Positions 26,459-34,041 of a stretch of 64,000 bases of DNA are shown here, one piece after another. Position 1 is the first letter of the stretch, and every line of letters starts with the position of its first letter. The stretch comes from Chitinophaga varians. GTDB lineage: Bacteria > Bacteroidota > Bacteroidia > Chitinophagales > Chitinophagaceae. Where the stretch lies: positions 186,001-250,000 of the forward strand of contig NZ_JACVFB010000001.1 of assembly GCF_014529945.1 (NCBI RefSeq), in the 5' to 3' direction. The notes beneath the pieces are model-generated. The model did not search any database. It was not told the DNA's origin and worked only from the letters and a program-made list of their open reading frames with translations. The translations under genes were made by a program, and so were the position numbers.

Positions 26459-27304
26459 ATGAAAAAACTGAGAAATGCATGGCTGCTGGCGGGAGGTTTA
26501 GCGGTGGCAATGTTTGCACAGTCTGCTAAGGGCCAGGCCAGGGCAGATGCATTGGGCTGGAAACTGGGTGCCCAGGCATGGACATTCAACCATTTTACGC
26601 TGGCGGAAGCGCTGGACAAAATGGACAGCTGCGGGATCCAGTACGTGGAAGCTTTTCCGGGCCAGACCATCGGCGGCGGTATTGAAGGCAAAATGGACTA
26701 CCATATGGCTCCCGACAAACAGGAAAAGGTAAAAGAGCTGTTTAAAAAGAAACACAAAGTGCTGATGGCTTTTGGCGTGGTAGTGCCAAATTCTGAAGCA
26801 GAATGGCGCATGCTGTTCGACTTTGCGAACAGGATGGGCATCCAGAGCATCACCAGCGAACCGCAACCGGAGTACCTGGACCTGATTTCTTCGCTCTGCG
26901 ACCGCTACAACATCAAACTGGCGATCCATGATCACCCGAAACCAAGCCCTTACTGGAGCCCTGAAGCCGTGCTGAAAGCTATCGAAGGCAGAAGCAAATT
27001 AATGGGCGCCTGCGCTGATATCGGTCACTGGGTGCGTTCCGGCCTCGATCCGGTAGAGTGCCTGAAGAAACTGAACGGCCGCATTGTAAGCCTGCACTTC
27101 AAGGACCTGAACGAAAAATCTGAAAAAGGACATGACGTGATCTGGGGCAACGGCGTTTGTCAGATACCTAAAGTACTGGAGACACTGAAAGCACAGAAAT
27201 TTAAAGGCCTTTTCTCCGCAGAATATGAGTACAACTGGGATACCAACGTTCCGGAAGTAAAAGAAAGCGCTGCTTTCTGGAGAACAATGGTGAGCAACCT
27301 GTAA
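26459..27304 (+). CDS. Exported sugar phosphate isomerase/epimerase-like TIM barrel
   Basis: Protein of 281 aa with an N-terminal signal peptide (KKLRNAWLLAGGLAVAMF...AKGQA), then a xylose-isomerase-like TIM barrel (AP endonuclease 2 superfamily). Recognisable elements are YVEAFPG, KLAIHDHPKP, GACADIGHWVRSG and LHFKDLN, the metal-binding Glu/His/Asp set of this superfamily. The open frame extends upstream through the inverted repeat, but the ATG at 26459, directly before the signal peptide, is the credible start. Bacteroidota often pair such periplasmic isomerases with Gfo/Idh/MocA enzymes. One is encoded 3 kb away but not in the same operon. Confidence 0.9.
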   Translation: MKKLRNAWLLAGGLAVAMFAQSAKGQARADALGWKLGAQAWTFNHFTLAEALDKMDSCGIQYVEAFPGQTIGGGIEGKMDYHMAPDKQEKVKELFKKKHKVLMAFGVVVPNSEAEWRMLFDFANRMGIQSITSEPQPEYLDLISSLCDRYNIKLAIHDHPKPSPYWSPEAVLKAIEGRSKLMGACADIGHWVRSGLDPVECLKKLNGRIVSLHFKDLNEKSEKGHDVIWGNGVCQIPKVLETLKAQKFKGLFSAEYEYNWDTNVPEVKESAAFWRTMVSNL

Positions 27305-27314
27305 ATCATTTAAT

Positions 27315-27387
27315 TGTCTAAATAAATTTGGGGCCTTCGGTCCGGATTTTATCTCCGGTGACCGAAGGCCCCAAATTTATTTAGACA
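27315..27387. terminator. Strong bidirectional terminator
   Basis: Perfect 27-bp inverted repeat (27315-27341 with 27361-27387) with a 19-nt loop, placed between the convergent sugar-isomerase gene and the DUF2723 gene. A smaller CCGG pair extends pairing into the loop. The lower stem is AT-rich on both sides. It is the longest perfect hairpin noticed in the window. Confidence 0.9.
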
Positions 27388-27408
27388 TTTTTGTATTTCG
27401 TTATTTAG

Positions 27409-30400
27409 TTATTTGGCGGAATCGGGGGCTGCTTTGGGAGCAGCGTTAGAATCCTCGGTGTTCATGGTTTGCATGCCTTCGCGGGCGTGCTGGCCACCAG
27501 GACCGAAGTCAACCTTCATACGTTCCAGCCACTGGATGAACTGTTCAGCGGTCTGTCCGTCGCGTTGCAGGTCGGAAGTCAGTCTGCTGGCAGGCAGGGA
27601 CTGGTAGTAGCGTACTTGTTGCTGACAGTCTTTGATGATCTGGTTGCTCAGTTCTTCTGCACGTTTTACATCACCGGCAATATAGTGTGCGTACACTGTT
27701 TGGAGGGACGTATAGTTGTGCATGTTACCCGGAGTGGTCATCGCGTAAGGGAAGTTTACTTCCTTCACGTTTTTGTCCATGTAGGTGAGCACGGAGATGG
27801 CGCTGTCTTTGGAAGCACCGCCCTGTGTCATGGCTACGCTGAGGCGGGTGAAGGACTGGCGCAGGTACATCAGCATTTTGCGGTTCGGTTCATCGAAGTA
27901 GGTACCTACTGTTTGTGCACCGCCGAAAGCAAATTTATGCATCAGGTTATCATACATTACTCCTACGTTGGCATTGATGTCCATGCCTAACGGATCGGTA
28001 GCTGTAGGTTTAGGCAGCGGTACCAGGTGGTAGGCCAGACCATCGGTTTGCAGGTAATCGTTCAGACCGAGGTCGGTAGGGCTGGTGAAGTAGATCGGGC
28101 GTTTCCAGTTGTTGGTAGCGATGATATCGTAAACAGCCAGGTCATTTTTCAGCAGGTAGCTCTTGGTCACTTTAATAGGTACCTGTGGCAGGATTTTATC
28201 TGCTTCTTTAGCGCTTACCACGCCGTATTTCAGCACTTCGTCCTTGTTAACCGGGATAAACAGCTGGCGGGTAGGCAGGAAGTTTTCTGCGCCACCGTCC
28301 TGGGTGTTTATCTTGTTGTGTTCATCATCGCTTCCCATGAAGTCCATGATGTCTTTCAGGTTGAAGTATTTATCGGCCGGAATATTTCCCGGATCGAAGA
28401 AACGGATGTAGTTGCGGTTTTCGCCCTGGTATTTGTCAGGTGTCCAGCTCATGGGGATGGCCGGGCTTTTGTTGACCATTCTGCGTTGCTGATCGATGTA
28501 CCAGTCCACGCCGAGGAGGCTGAGGTTGATCACTCTCACGTCCGGACGGATGTTTTCCACTTCCTGTGCGTACCACAGCGGGTAGGTGTCGTTATCTCCT
28601 ACGGTAAAGAGGATCGCGTTAGGCTGGCAGGATTCGAGGTAATCTTTTGCGATATCGCGGGCAATGTATTTGGTAGAGCGGTCGTGGTCATCCCATTCCT
28701 GTGCGGCCATCAGTACCGGTACCGCGAGCAGGCACAAGGCTGTGGCGAGGGTGGGCGCCATCGCGCTCTTGGTTTTCTTTTTGATGAAGTTGTATACAGA
28801 GAGTACGCCGAGACCGATCCAGATAGCGAAAGCGTAGAAAGAGCCTACATAGGCGTAGTCACGTTCACGTGGCTGGTTACCGGCCTGGTTGAGGTACAGT
28901 ACGATCGCGATACCTGTAAAGAAGAACAGGAGGGCTACCACCAGGGTGTCTTTACGATGGTTGTTGTACTGGAAGAAGAAACCGATGATACCGAGGATGA
29001 ACGGCAGGAAAAACAGTGTGTTGTGTGCTTTGTTGTCTTTCAGGCTGTCCGGCATCATGCTCTGGTCGCCGTAGATCAGGTTATCGATGAAAGGGATACC
29101 GGAGATCCAGTTGCCATCGCGTACGTTGCCATAGCCCTGGGTATCGTTTTGCTTACCGACGAAGTTCCACATGAAGTAGCGGAAGTACATGAAGTTCATC
29201 TGGTATTGTACGAAGAACTTGATGTTATCGCCGAAGCCTGGTTTCTCGTTGGCTTCCAGTCCGAGCCAGGAGCGGTAGAAGTCTGCGTGGCCCTGATCGT
29301 TGCTGGCGTCCCATACACGGGGGAACAGCATCATATCATCGGAAGCGTATTTCGGTTCCATCTTTTTGCCGGCCACCATATATTTCTTTGGGCCACGGGC
29401 GTAGATGTTGCCGCCTTCGTCATACCGTTCGGGGCGGGCGGTGAATACCTGACCATAGATCAGGGGGAAGTCACCATATTGTTCGCGGCCGAGGTAACCT
29501 ACGAGGGAGATCGGGTTGTCCACGTTGTACATATCTACAGAAGGATTGGAAGTAGAACGCACCATGGTGGTGATGTACGTGGAATATCCGAGGAGGGTAA
29601 AGAGAATGAAGAGGATGGTCAACCGGCTGAAATGCAATGTTTTTGCAGGATTCAGCTTTACGCCGAAAGTTTTCAGCAGGGTAGGGATGAGCAGGAAGAA
29701 CGCAGCCAGTAATACTTTGAAGAATACTACGCCGCCGCTGGTGTCGTTGTATGCTGGCACCAGGATCACGGAGGCGATCACGATCAGCGGAGCATACAGG
29801 CCCAGTTTCGGTTTTCTGTAACCCAGTACAAGTACCACGGTGATGGCCACGAAGTAGAAGATAAATCCGGAGAAGTAGCCCATGCCGAAATTATTGACGA
29901 AGATAACGTCCATATAACCGGAGGCTTTTACCGTATCCTGGATCAGGTATTTCTGGATCATGCCGGTGACAGCGCAACCGATCATGAAGGCCCAGAAGGT
30001 TCCCCATGCAGTAGGTTTGAATCTTCTGAAGTAGTACACCATTACGATAGCCGGGATGGTGAGGAGGTTGAGCAAGTGTACTCCGATGGAGAGACCCAGG
30101 AGGTAAGCGATCAACACGATCCATCTGTCGGCATAAGGTTCGTCGGCCTCATGTTCCCATTTGAGGATGGCCCAGAACACGATGGCGGTGAAGAAGGAGG
30201 ACATACCATATACTTCACCTTCCACAGCGGAGAACCAGAATGAATCAGAAAAGGTATATGCGAGGGACCCTACGATACCGGCGCCCATGATAGCGATCAT
30301 TTTTTCACGGGAGATCTCTTCACCGGCTTTAACCATTAGACGACGGGCGAAGTGCGTGATGGTCCAGAAGAGGAACAGGATGGTGAAACCACTGGCGAGG

Positions 30401-30642
30401 GCAGTCATGGTATTTACGCCCAGGGCGGCCTGCGAGGGTTTCAGGAACATGCTGAAGAGTCTTCCGAGCAACACGAACAGGGGTGCTCCGGGAGGGTGGG
30501 GGACTTGTACTTTGTACGCACTGGAAATAAACTCGCCGCAGTCCCACAAGCTGCCCGTGGCCTCCATAGTCATAATGTAAACAGAGCAGGCTATGATGCA
30601 AATCACCCAGCCAACTATGTTGTTGGTCCTTTTAAAATTCAT
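27409..30642 (-). CDS. DUF2723 membrane protein (putative protein O-mannosyltransferase-like)
   Basis: Large membrane protein of 1077 aa. The N-terminal DUF2723 domain begins with several helices and the conserved loop SLWDCGEFISSAYKVQVPHPPG, containing the Asp-Glu pair expected of GT-C glycosyltransferases. Proteins of this family (relatives of TMEM260) are proposed O-glycosyltransferases of secreted proteins. About a dozen membrane helices occupy the first 650 residues. The C-terminal part is soluble, presumably periplasmic, with a helical repeat-like end (about residues 960-1060) and a low-complexity Ala/Asn/Asp tail. ATG at 30640-30642. Confidence 0.9.
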   Translation of the reverse strand: MNFKRTNNIVGWVICIIACSVYIMTMEATGSLWDCGEFISSAYKVQVPHPPGAPLFVLLGRLFSMFLKPSQAALGVNTMTALASGFTILFLFWTITHFARRLMVKAGEEISREKMIAIMGAGIVGSLAYTFSDSFWFSAVEGEVYGMSSFFTAIVFWAILKWEHEADEPYADRWIVLIAYLLGLSIGVHLLNLLTIPAIVMVYYFRRFKPTAWGTFWAFMIGCAVTGMIQKYLIQDTVKASGYMDVIFVNNFGMGYFSGFIFYFVAITVVLVLGYRKPKLGLYAPLIVIASVILVPAYNDTSGGVVFFKVLLAAFFLLIPTLLKTFGVKLNPAKTLHFSRLTILFILFTLLGYSTYITTMVRSTSNPSVDMYNVDNPISLVGYLGREQYGDFPLIYGQVFTARPERYDEGGNIYARGPKKYMVAGKKMEPKYASDDMMLFPRVWDASNDQGHADFYRSWLGLEANEKPGFGDNIKFFVQYQMNFMYFRYFMWNFVGKQNDTQGYGNVRDGNWISGIPFIDNLIYGDQSMMPDSLKDNKAHNTLFFLPFILGIIGFFFQYNNHRKDTLVVALLFFFTGIAIVLYLNQAGNQPRERDYAYVGSFYAFAIWIGLGVLSVYNFIKKKTKSAMAPTLATALCLLAVPVLMAAQEWDDHDRSTKYIARDIAKDYLESCQPNAILFTVGDNDTYPLWYAQEVENIRPDVRVINLSLLGVDWYIDQQRRMVNKSPAIPMSWTPDKYQGENRNYIRFFDPGNIPADKYFNLKDIMDFMGSDDEHNKINTQDGGAENFLPTRQLFIPVNKDEVLKYGVVSAKEADKILPQVPIKVTKSYLLKNDLAVYDIIATNNWKRPIYFTSPTDLGLNDYLQTDGLAYHLVPLPKPTATDPLGMDINANVGVMYDNLMHKFAFGGAQTVGTYFDEPNRKMLMYLRQSFTRLSVAMTQGGASKDSAISVLTYMDKNVKEVNFPYAMTTPGNMHNYTSLQTVYAHYIAGDVKRAEELSNQIIKDCQQQVRYYQSLPASRLTSDLQRDGQTAEQFIQWLERMKVDFGPGGQHAREGMQTMNTEDSNAAPKAAPDSAK

Positions 30643-30662
30643 AAGGTTGTTTTAAGGTCCGA

Positions 30663-30670
30663 CAAAAATA
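30663..30670 (-). promoter_or_regulatory. -7 box of the DUF2723 gene
   Basis: The minus strand reads TATTTTTG, matching TAnnTTTG, about 20 bp before the ATG. A -33 element at normal spacing is not evident. Confidence 0.4.
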
Positions 30671-30814
30671 TAAAAAACAGCAAATTATGCTAATCTGCCG
30701 AACAGTTTTAACTTTTTGTAAATATCTTTTTAATTGTTAGCTATCCGCTTGAATAGTAGCCGATTTCGGGGGAATTAAAATACCATTAGAATTCCCGGTC
30801 CGTCCGGCGGGCGT

Positions 30815-31108
30815 TCAGGCTTTGAAAGCCTCTGTAACGGTCCATGCTGCTGGTTTTCCGTTGAAAAGCACTTTGGTGGCCGCCCATGTTTCCCGGAAGA
30901 GATCTGACTGCCGGTAGGTTTCCAGTGCGGCTTCGGACTCCCATTTGCTGAAGGTAAAGAAGGTGTTTCCGGAGGCCGGATGTTCCCATAATTCGAGGTG
31001 GAGGCATCCGGGGAAGTGCCGGATAAGATTTTGTTGACGGGAAAACAGTTCCCGGAAGGAGTTTACCTTGTCGGGTGCAAACTCCATCTTAACGAGTCTG
31101 TTGATCAT
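30815..31108 (-). CDS. Antibiotic biosynthesis monooxygenase (ABM) domain protein
   Basis: Small dimeric alpha-beta barrel protein of 97 aa: RLVKMEF at the start, FPGCLHLELWEHPASGNTFFTFSKWES in the middle and Phe/Trp-rich strands are typical of ABM-domain proteins. Its ATG (31106-31108) overlaps the stop of the upstream gene by four bases (ATGA), so translation is likely coupled. Family members range from quinone monooxygenases to heme-degrading enzymes; none can be singled out here. Confidence 0.82.
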   Translation of the reverse strand: MINRLVKMEFAPDKVNSFRELFSRQQNLIRHFPGCLHLELWEHPASGNTFFTFSKWESEAALETYRQSDLFRETWAATKVLFNGKPAAWTVTEAFKA

Positions 31109-31932
31109 TGAAATATTATTCTGACAGTTTGGTAAAATGAAAGTTGCTGGAAGCCGGTGGGCTGGGTCAGTTGGTCCCTGCGGAATCCCTGCAGGCCGAA
31201 GAGGCCGGCGGCGTTTCCTTTGTTGATGGCTATTTCGAGGTAGCCGGCAGCGTTAAATAGGGCCAGTTTCTGGCCTTCCGGTACATCAGCGTAGGACTCA
31301 CTGATTTGGTTGATCACTTCATTGCGGCGGAAAAATATCTGGAAGCGGCGGTTCCTGCGTTGTGCATCGAACTGGTCGCGGGTGATATTGACCACTACGT
31401 TTTCGAAGCTGTCGATATGGATGATCTGGCCTTCGATGAAGTCATCGCCTACCAGTGGCTGCAGGTTATGTTTTACCTGGATCTGTTGTGTGAGGGGGGC
31501 GATTTCACCGAGTGCTTTTCCTCTGCTCAGTTCACGGGCAGCCATGGCCAGCAGCTGAATCATGGTGAACGTGGTTTTGGGCGCATTGGCAGGCAGGGGG
31601 ATTTTCACCACCTTTTCGGGCATGCCTCCGGCGATCATGGTCAGCAGGCCGTTATCAGCGCAGCCGATATACTGGCCGTTATGTTCCGCTACCAGGACAT
31701 GGTCCGGTTTCCGGTCGAATAAATTGATCAATACAAAATGAAAGGTGCCGAGCGGGAACCAGGCGAAAGCGCTTTTACAGATGTAAGTGGCTTGCGGGAG
31801 ATTGAACGGGCTGATATGGTGGGTAATGTCCGTAACATGACATTCCGGGCAGTAATGCCAGAGCTGCCCTTTGATGGCACCTACCAGGTAATCCTGCATC
31901 CCTATGTCTGATGTTAATGTTATAATGGACAT
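31105..31932 (-). CDS. SAM hydroxide adenosyltransferase (DUF62 family)
   Basis: Enzyme of 275 aa of the SAM-dependent chlorinase/fluorinase and hydroxide adenosyltransferase family, which hydrolyses S-adenosylmethionine to adenosine and methionine. Signatures are the N-terminal ITLTSDIGMQDYLVGAIKG (acidic substrate-binding Asp), ITHHISPFN, GCADNGLLT and the later NVVVNITRDQFD. The stop overlaps the ATG of the ABM gene. The ATG is at 31930-31932. The physiological reason for SAM hydrolysis in these bacteria is not settled. Confidence 0.92.
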   Translation of the reverse strand: MSIITLTSDIGMQDYLVGAIKGQLWHYCPECHVTDITHHISPFNLPQATYICKSAFAWFPLGTFHFVLINLFDRKPDHVLVAEHNGQYIGCADNGLLTMIAGGMPEKVVKIPLPANAPKTTFTMIQLLAMAARELSRGKALGEIAPLTQQIQVKHNLQPLVGDDFIEGQIIHIDSFENVVVNITRDQFDAQRRNRRFQIFFRRNEVINQISESYADVPEGQKLALFNAAGYLEIAINKGNAAGLFGLQGFRRDQLTQPTGFQQLSFYQTVRIIFQ

Positions 31933-32129
31933 GCCAGAAATTCTAAATCCGCTCTAAATTCACATTTCAACGCCCTTCCTTGCTAACAGTTACCGGTATC
32001 ACATCTGAATGGCATATTTAAATGTCCGCTTTCCTTCCAAAAAAGATGCCATGGGGTTTTAAATGCAATCTCATTGCAAATAAAGGTAAAAATACCGATG
32101 GCGCCTATTTTAAGCAGAAAATTGATTTT

Positions 32130-32945
32130 TTACTGTAAGGGAGAATTGGGTTCTTTCTTAAAGTGGTTGTAGACGAGTTTGTCCAGGATACCGGGTATCA
32201 CCCTGCTGAGGAATACTGTGAGCTTGCCCTGCCCGGTCAGTACCAGCGTGCGTTTGCGCTTAGCGATCGCTTTGGCAATGGCAGCAGCCACCGCTTCAGC
32301 GCTCATCAGTTTATCCTCGTTGAGCGGCGTTTCACTTTGTGCCTGTCCCTGTGGGTTGAGCGCCGTATTCCGTATATTCGATGACGTGAAGCCGGGGCAT
32401 ACCCACATCACGTTGACGCCTGTATGCAGATTTTCTGTCCGCAGTGCTTCGAGGAAGCCCTGCATGGCGAACTTGGACGCGGAATAGCCGGTCCGCCCCG
32501 GCAGGCCGCGGTAACCGGCAATGGAAGATACCCCTACGATCGTGCCCTTCGATGCCAGGATAGCCGGAAACGCGTACTTGGTGCAATAAACAGTTCCCCA
32601 GAAATTAATATCCATCAGCGACTTCAACACACTCAGCTCCAGATCACGGAACAGTGCCCGCATGGAAATACCGGCGTTGTTGATCAACACGTCGATACGG
32701 CCGAACTGTGCATTCACCGCTTCTATGAACGCCTTACAGTCGTCTTCCTTACTCACATCCGCTACGAAGATGAACAGTCCCTTCGGATTATTCAGCTCGT
32801 TGCGCAGCGCTTCCAGCGCCGGCAGCTTACGGCCACATACCGCTACGTTAGCGTGCTGTTGCAGCATCTCCGCTACCAAAGCCTTACCAATCCCCGACGA
32901 TCCGCCGGTAATAACGACTGTCTTGTTCTGAAAGAAAGTTTTCAT
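32130..32945 (-). CDS. Short-chain dehydrogenase/reductase
   Basis: Classical SDR of 271 aa. It has the cofactor motif TGGSSGIG, NNAG at the end of beta-4, the catalytic Ser in VGVSSIAGYRG and YSASK with the active Tyr and Lys. The C-terminal tail is basic and hydrophobic, as in membrane-associated SDRs of the DHRS7/DltE type. I chose the ATG at 32943-32945 (MKTFFQNKTVV). A 21-bp palindrome carrying a -7 box lies 6 bp upstream. The substrate is not predictable. Confidence 0.93.
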   Translation of the reverse strand: MKTFFQNKTVVITGGSSGIGKALVAEMLQQHANVAVCGRKLPALEALRNELNNPKGLFIFVADVSKEDDCKAFIEAVNAQFGRIDVLINNAGISMRALFRDLELSVLKSLMDINFWGTVYCTKYAFPAILASKGTIVGVSSIAGYRGLPGRTGYSASKFAMQGFLEALRTENLHTGVNVMWVCPGFTSSNIRNTALNPQGQAQSETPLNEDKLMSAEAVAAAIAKAIAKRKRTLVLTGQGKLTVFLSRVIPGILDKLVYNHFKKEPNSPLQ

Positions 32946-32950
32946 GGGTA

Positions 32951-32971
32951 TATTTTTGCACTGCAAAAATA
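32951..32971. promoter_or_regulatory. Palindrome with two opposed -7 boxes at the SDR gene start
   Basis: Perfect 10-bp arms TATTTTTGCA and TGCAAAAATA flank a single C. Each arm carries a TAnnTTTG box, one per strand. The minus-strand box (32964-32971) is correctly placed for the SDR gene, giving a leader of only about ten bases. The palindrome could be an operator or two overlapping divergent promoters; the rightward product would run toward tRNA-Lys. Confidence 0.5.
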
Positions 32972-33108
32972 GGAGAGAAGTTCATAGTAACAGCAATTTA
33001 TTATAGGGAGGTTACAGATTTGTGCCGGCGTCCGGAAAAAAATATACCGCTGTAACCCTTTGTACAAGCGGTTTTTGTAAGATGTTGTGTAGTTTTTTTG
33101 ACAAAAAC

Positions 33109-33139
33109 TTGTTTAAAAATAAATTATTCCTATTTTTGC
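33109..33139 (+). promoter_or_regulatory. Promoter of tRNA-Lys
   Basis: TTG at 33109-33111, 19-bp spacer, then TATTTTTGC at 33131-33139 (TAnnTTTG consensus), 22 bp before the tRNA. It is the same architecture as the tRNA-Cys promoter. Confidence 0.72.
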
Positions 33140-33160
33140 ACTCCCTTCAGAAAAGGGAAT

Positions 33161-33233
33161 GATTCCGTAGCTCAGTTGGTAGAGCAATACACTTTTAATG
33201 TATGGGCCCTGGGTTCGAGTCCCAGCGGGATCA
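33161..33233 (+). tRNA. tRNA-Lys (TTT)
   Basis: A 73-nt cloverleaf: acceptor GATTCCG pairs with CGGGATC (one G-T wobble), the D arm contains GCTCAGTTGGTAGAGC, the anticodon arm ATACA/TGTAT encloses CTTTTAA with anticodon TTT, and the T arm has GGGTTCGAGTCCC. The discriminator is A. A hairpin terminator follows. AT-rich unfamiliar genes begin downstream, which makes this tRNA a candidate integration site. Confidence 0.96.
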
Positions 33234-33245
33234 CAGGCAAGTATC

Positions 33246-33277
33246 AAACCTCGCGCAATAGCGCGGGGTTTTGCTTT
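33246..33277 (+). terminator. Terminator after tRNA-Lys
   Basis: Stem CCTCGCGC (33249-33256) pairs with GCGCGGGG (33261-33268, one T-G pair) around AATA, followed by TTTTGCTTTTTAG. It lies 15 bp after the tRNA. Confidence 0.85.
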
Positions 33278-33496
33278 TTAGTTGAGGATTTAGTCGAGTT
33301 CCTTTTGTATAACCCCGATTTCTTTCCCGTACTTTATACAGGTTAATCAGCTTTTACTAAGATACGAAAAATCTCTATTGAGGTATTGTAGTTGCCTTAA
33401 GCCTGTGACAAAAAAAAAGATGTTTCTTACATTATGGATAATAAAAACGCTGCACAGGGTTCTGTGCAGCGAGATAAGTTTGAACGATGAGAGGCA

Positions 33497-34009
33497 TTAT
33501 TTTAAACGTATAGTCTTTTTGATTGAATTCACAATACTGCTTACTTCCTCGGACATTGTTTGGTTGCATTCTAACACAACAATCGCATATTTACCCTCCT
33601 TCAAATCGGATGCAATTTCAGTATAATAACCATTACCCTCGGTATATTTAACCACCATGAATTTAGCTCCATTATAAACCTCTATTACAGATGAGTAATT
33701 ATCAAATTTGAGAGCGTCGTACATCTGCTTTCTTGCATTGAGGCTGGCTGGCATAAATCTATTCGGTTCCGCTGCTCGTATGACCAGCCCGATACCTTTA
33801 TCATTGTAGTAGTATATATCTTCATCAGAATGTTTCATAGGGTCTGATATATGCTTTCTGATCAGAGTGCTGTATTCTGTTGTTGGAATCTGCTTAAACC
33901 CATGAGGAAGTTGAAACGATATTGAGGTATTACCAATTTCCTGAGCAAAGCATGAAAATGACGCAATAGAAGTCATTACAGTTAGGAGTAAAAAAAATAT
34001 TTTTTTCAT
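33497..34009 (-). CDS. Secreted protein of unknown function
   Basis: Protein of 170 aa with a clear signal peptide (KKIFFLLLTVMTSIASFSCFAQ; cleavage likely after Ala22 or nearby) and a mature part of alternating strands and helices (SFQLPHGFKQIPTTEY, IEVYNGAKFMVVKYTEG, KYAIVVLECNQ). I do not recognise the family. The coding sequence is AT-rich compared with the genes left of tRNA-Lys. It lies 32 bp downstream of the JAB-like lipoprotein gene on the same strand, so the two probably form an operon. Confidence 0.75.
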   Translation of the reverse strand: MKKIFFLLLTVMTSIASFSCFAQEIGNTSISFQLPHGFKQIPTTEYSTLIRKHISDPMKHSDEDIYYYNDKGIGLVIRAAEPNRFMPASLNARKQMYDALKFDNYSSVIEVYNGAKFMVVKYTEGNGYYTEIASDLKEGKYAIVVLECNQTMSEEVSSIVNSIKKTIRLK

Positions 34010-34041
34010 ATCATTTGTTTAAGCAGTAATTATATAAAAGA

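Noticed and set aside
28027..29712. 561-codon + strand frame opposite the DUF2723 gene
   Set aside because: Antisense shadow of a well-supported membrane-protein gene; its translation is repetitive and matches no family.
30770..30796. Terminator hairpin after the ABM gene
   Set aside because: Only a 7-bp AT-rich stem with a 13-nt loop; too weak to call.
33211..33233. attL/attR duplication of the tRNA-Lys 3' end flanking the AT-rich segment
   Set aside because: I looked for a second copy of the tRNA end near 38.0-38.5 kb and found none, and no integrase is present, so an integrated element was not called.
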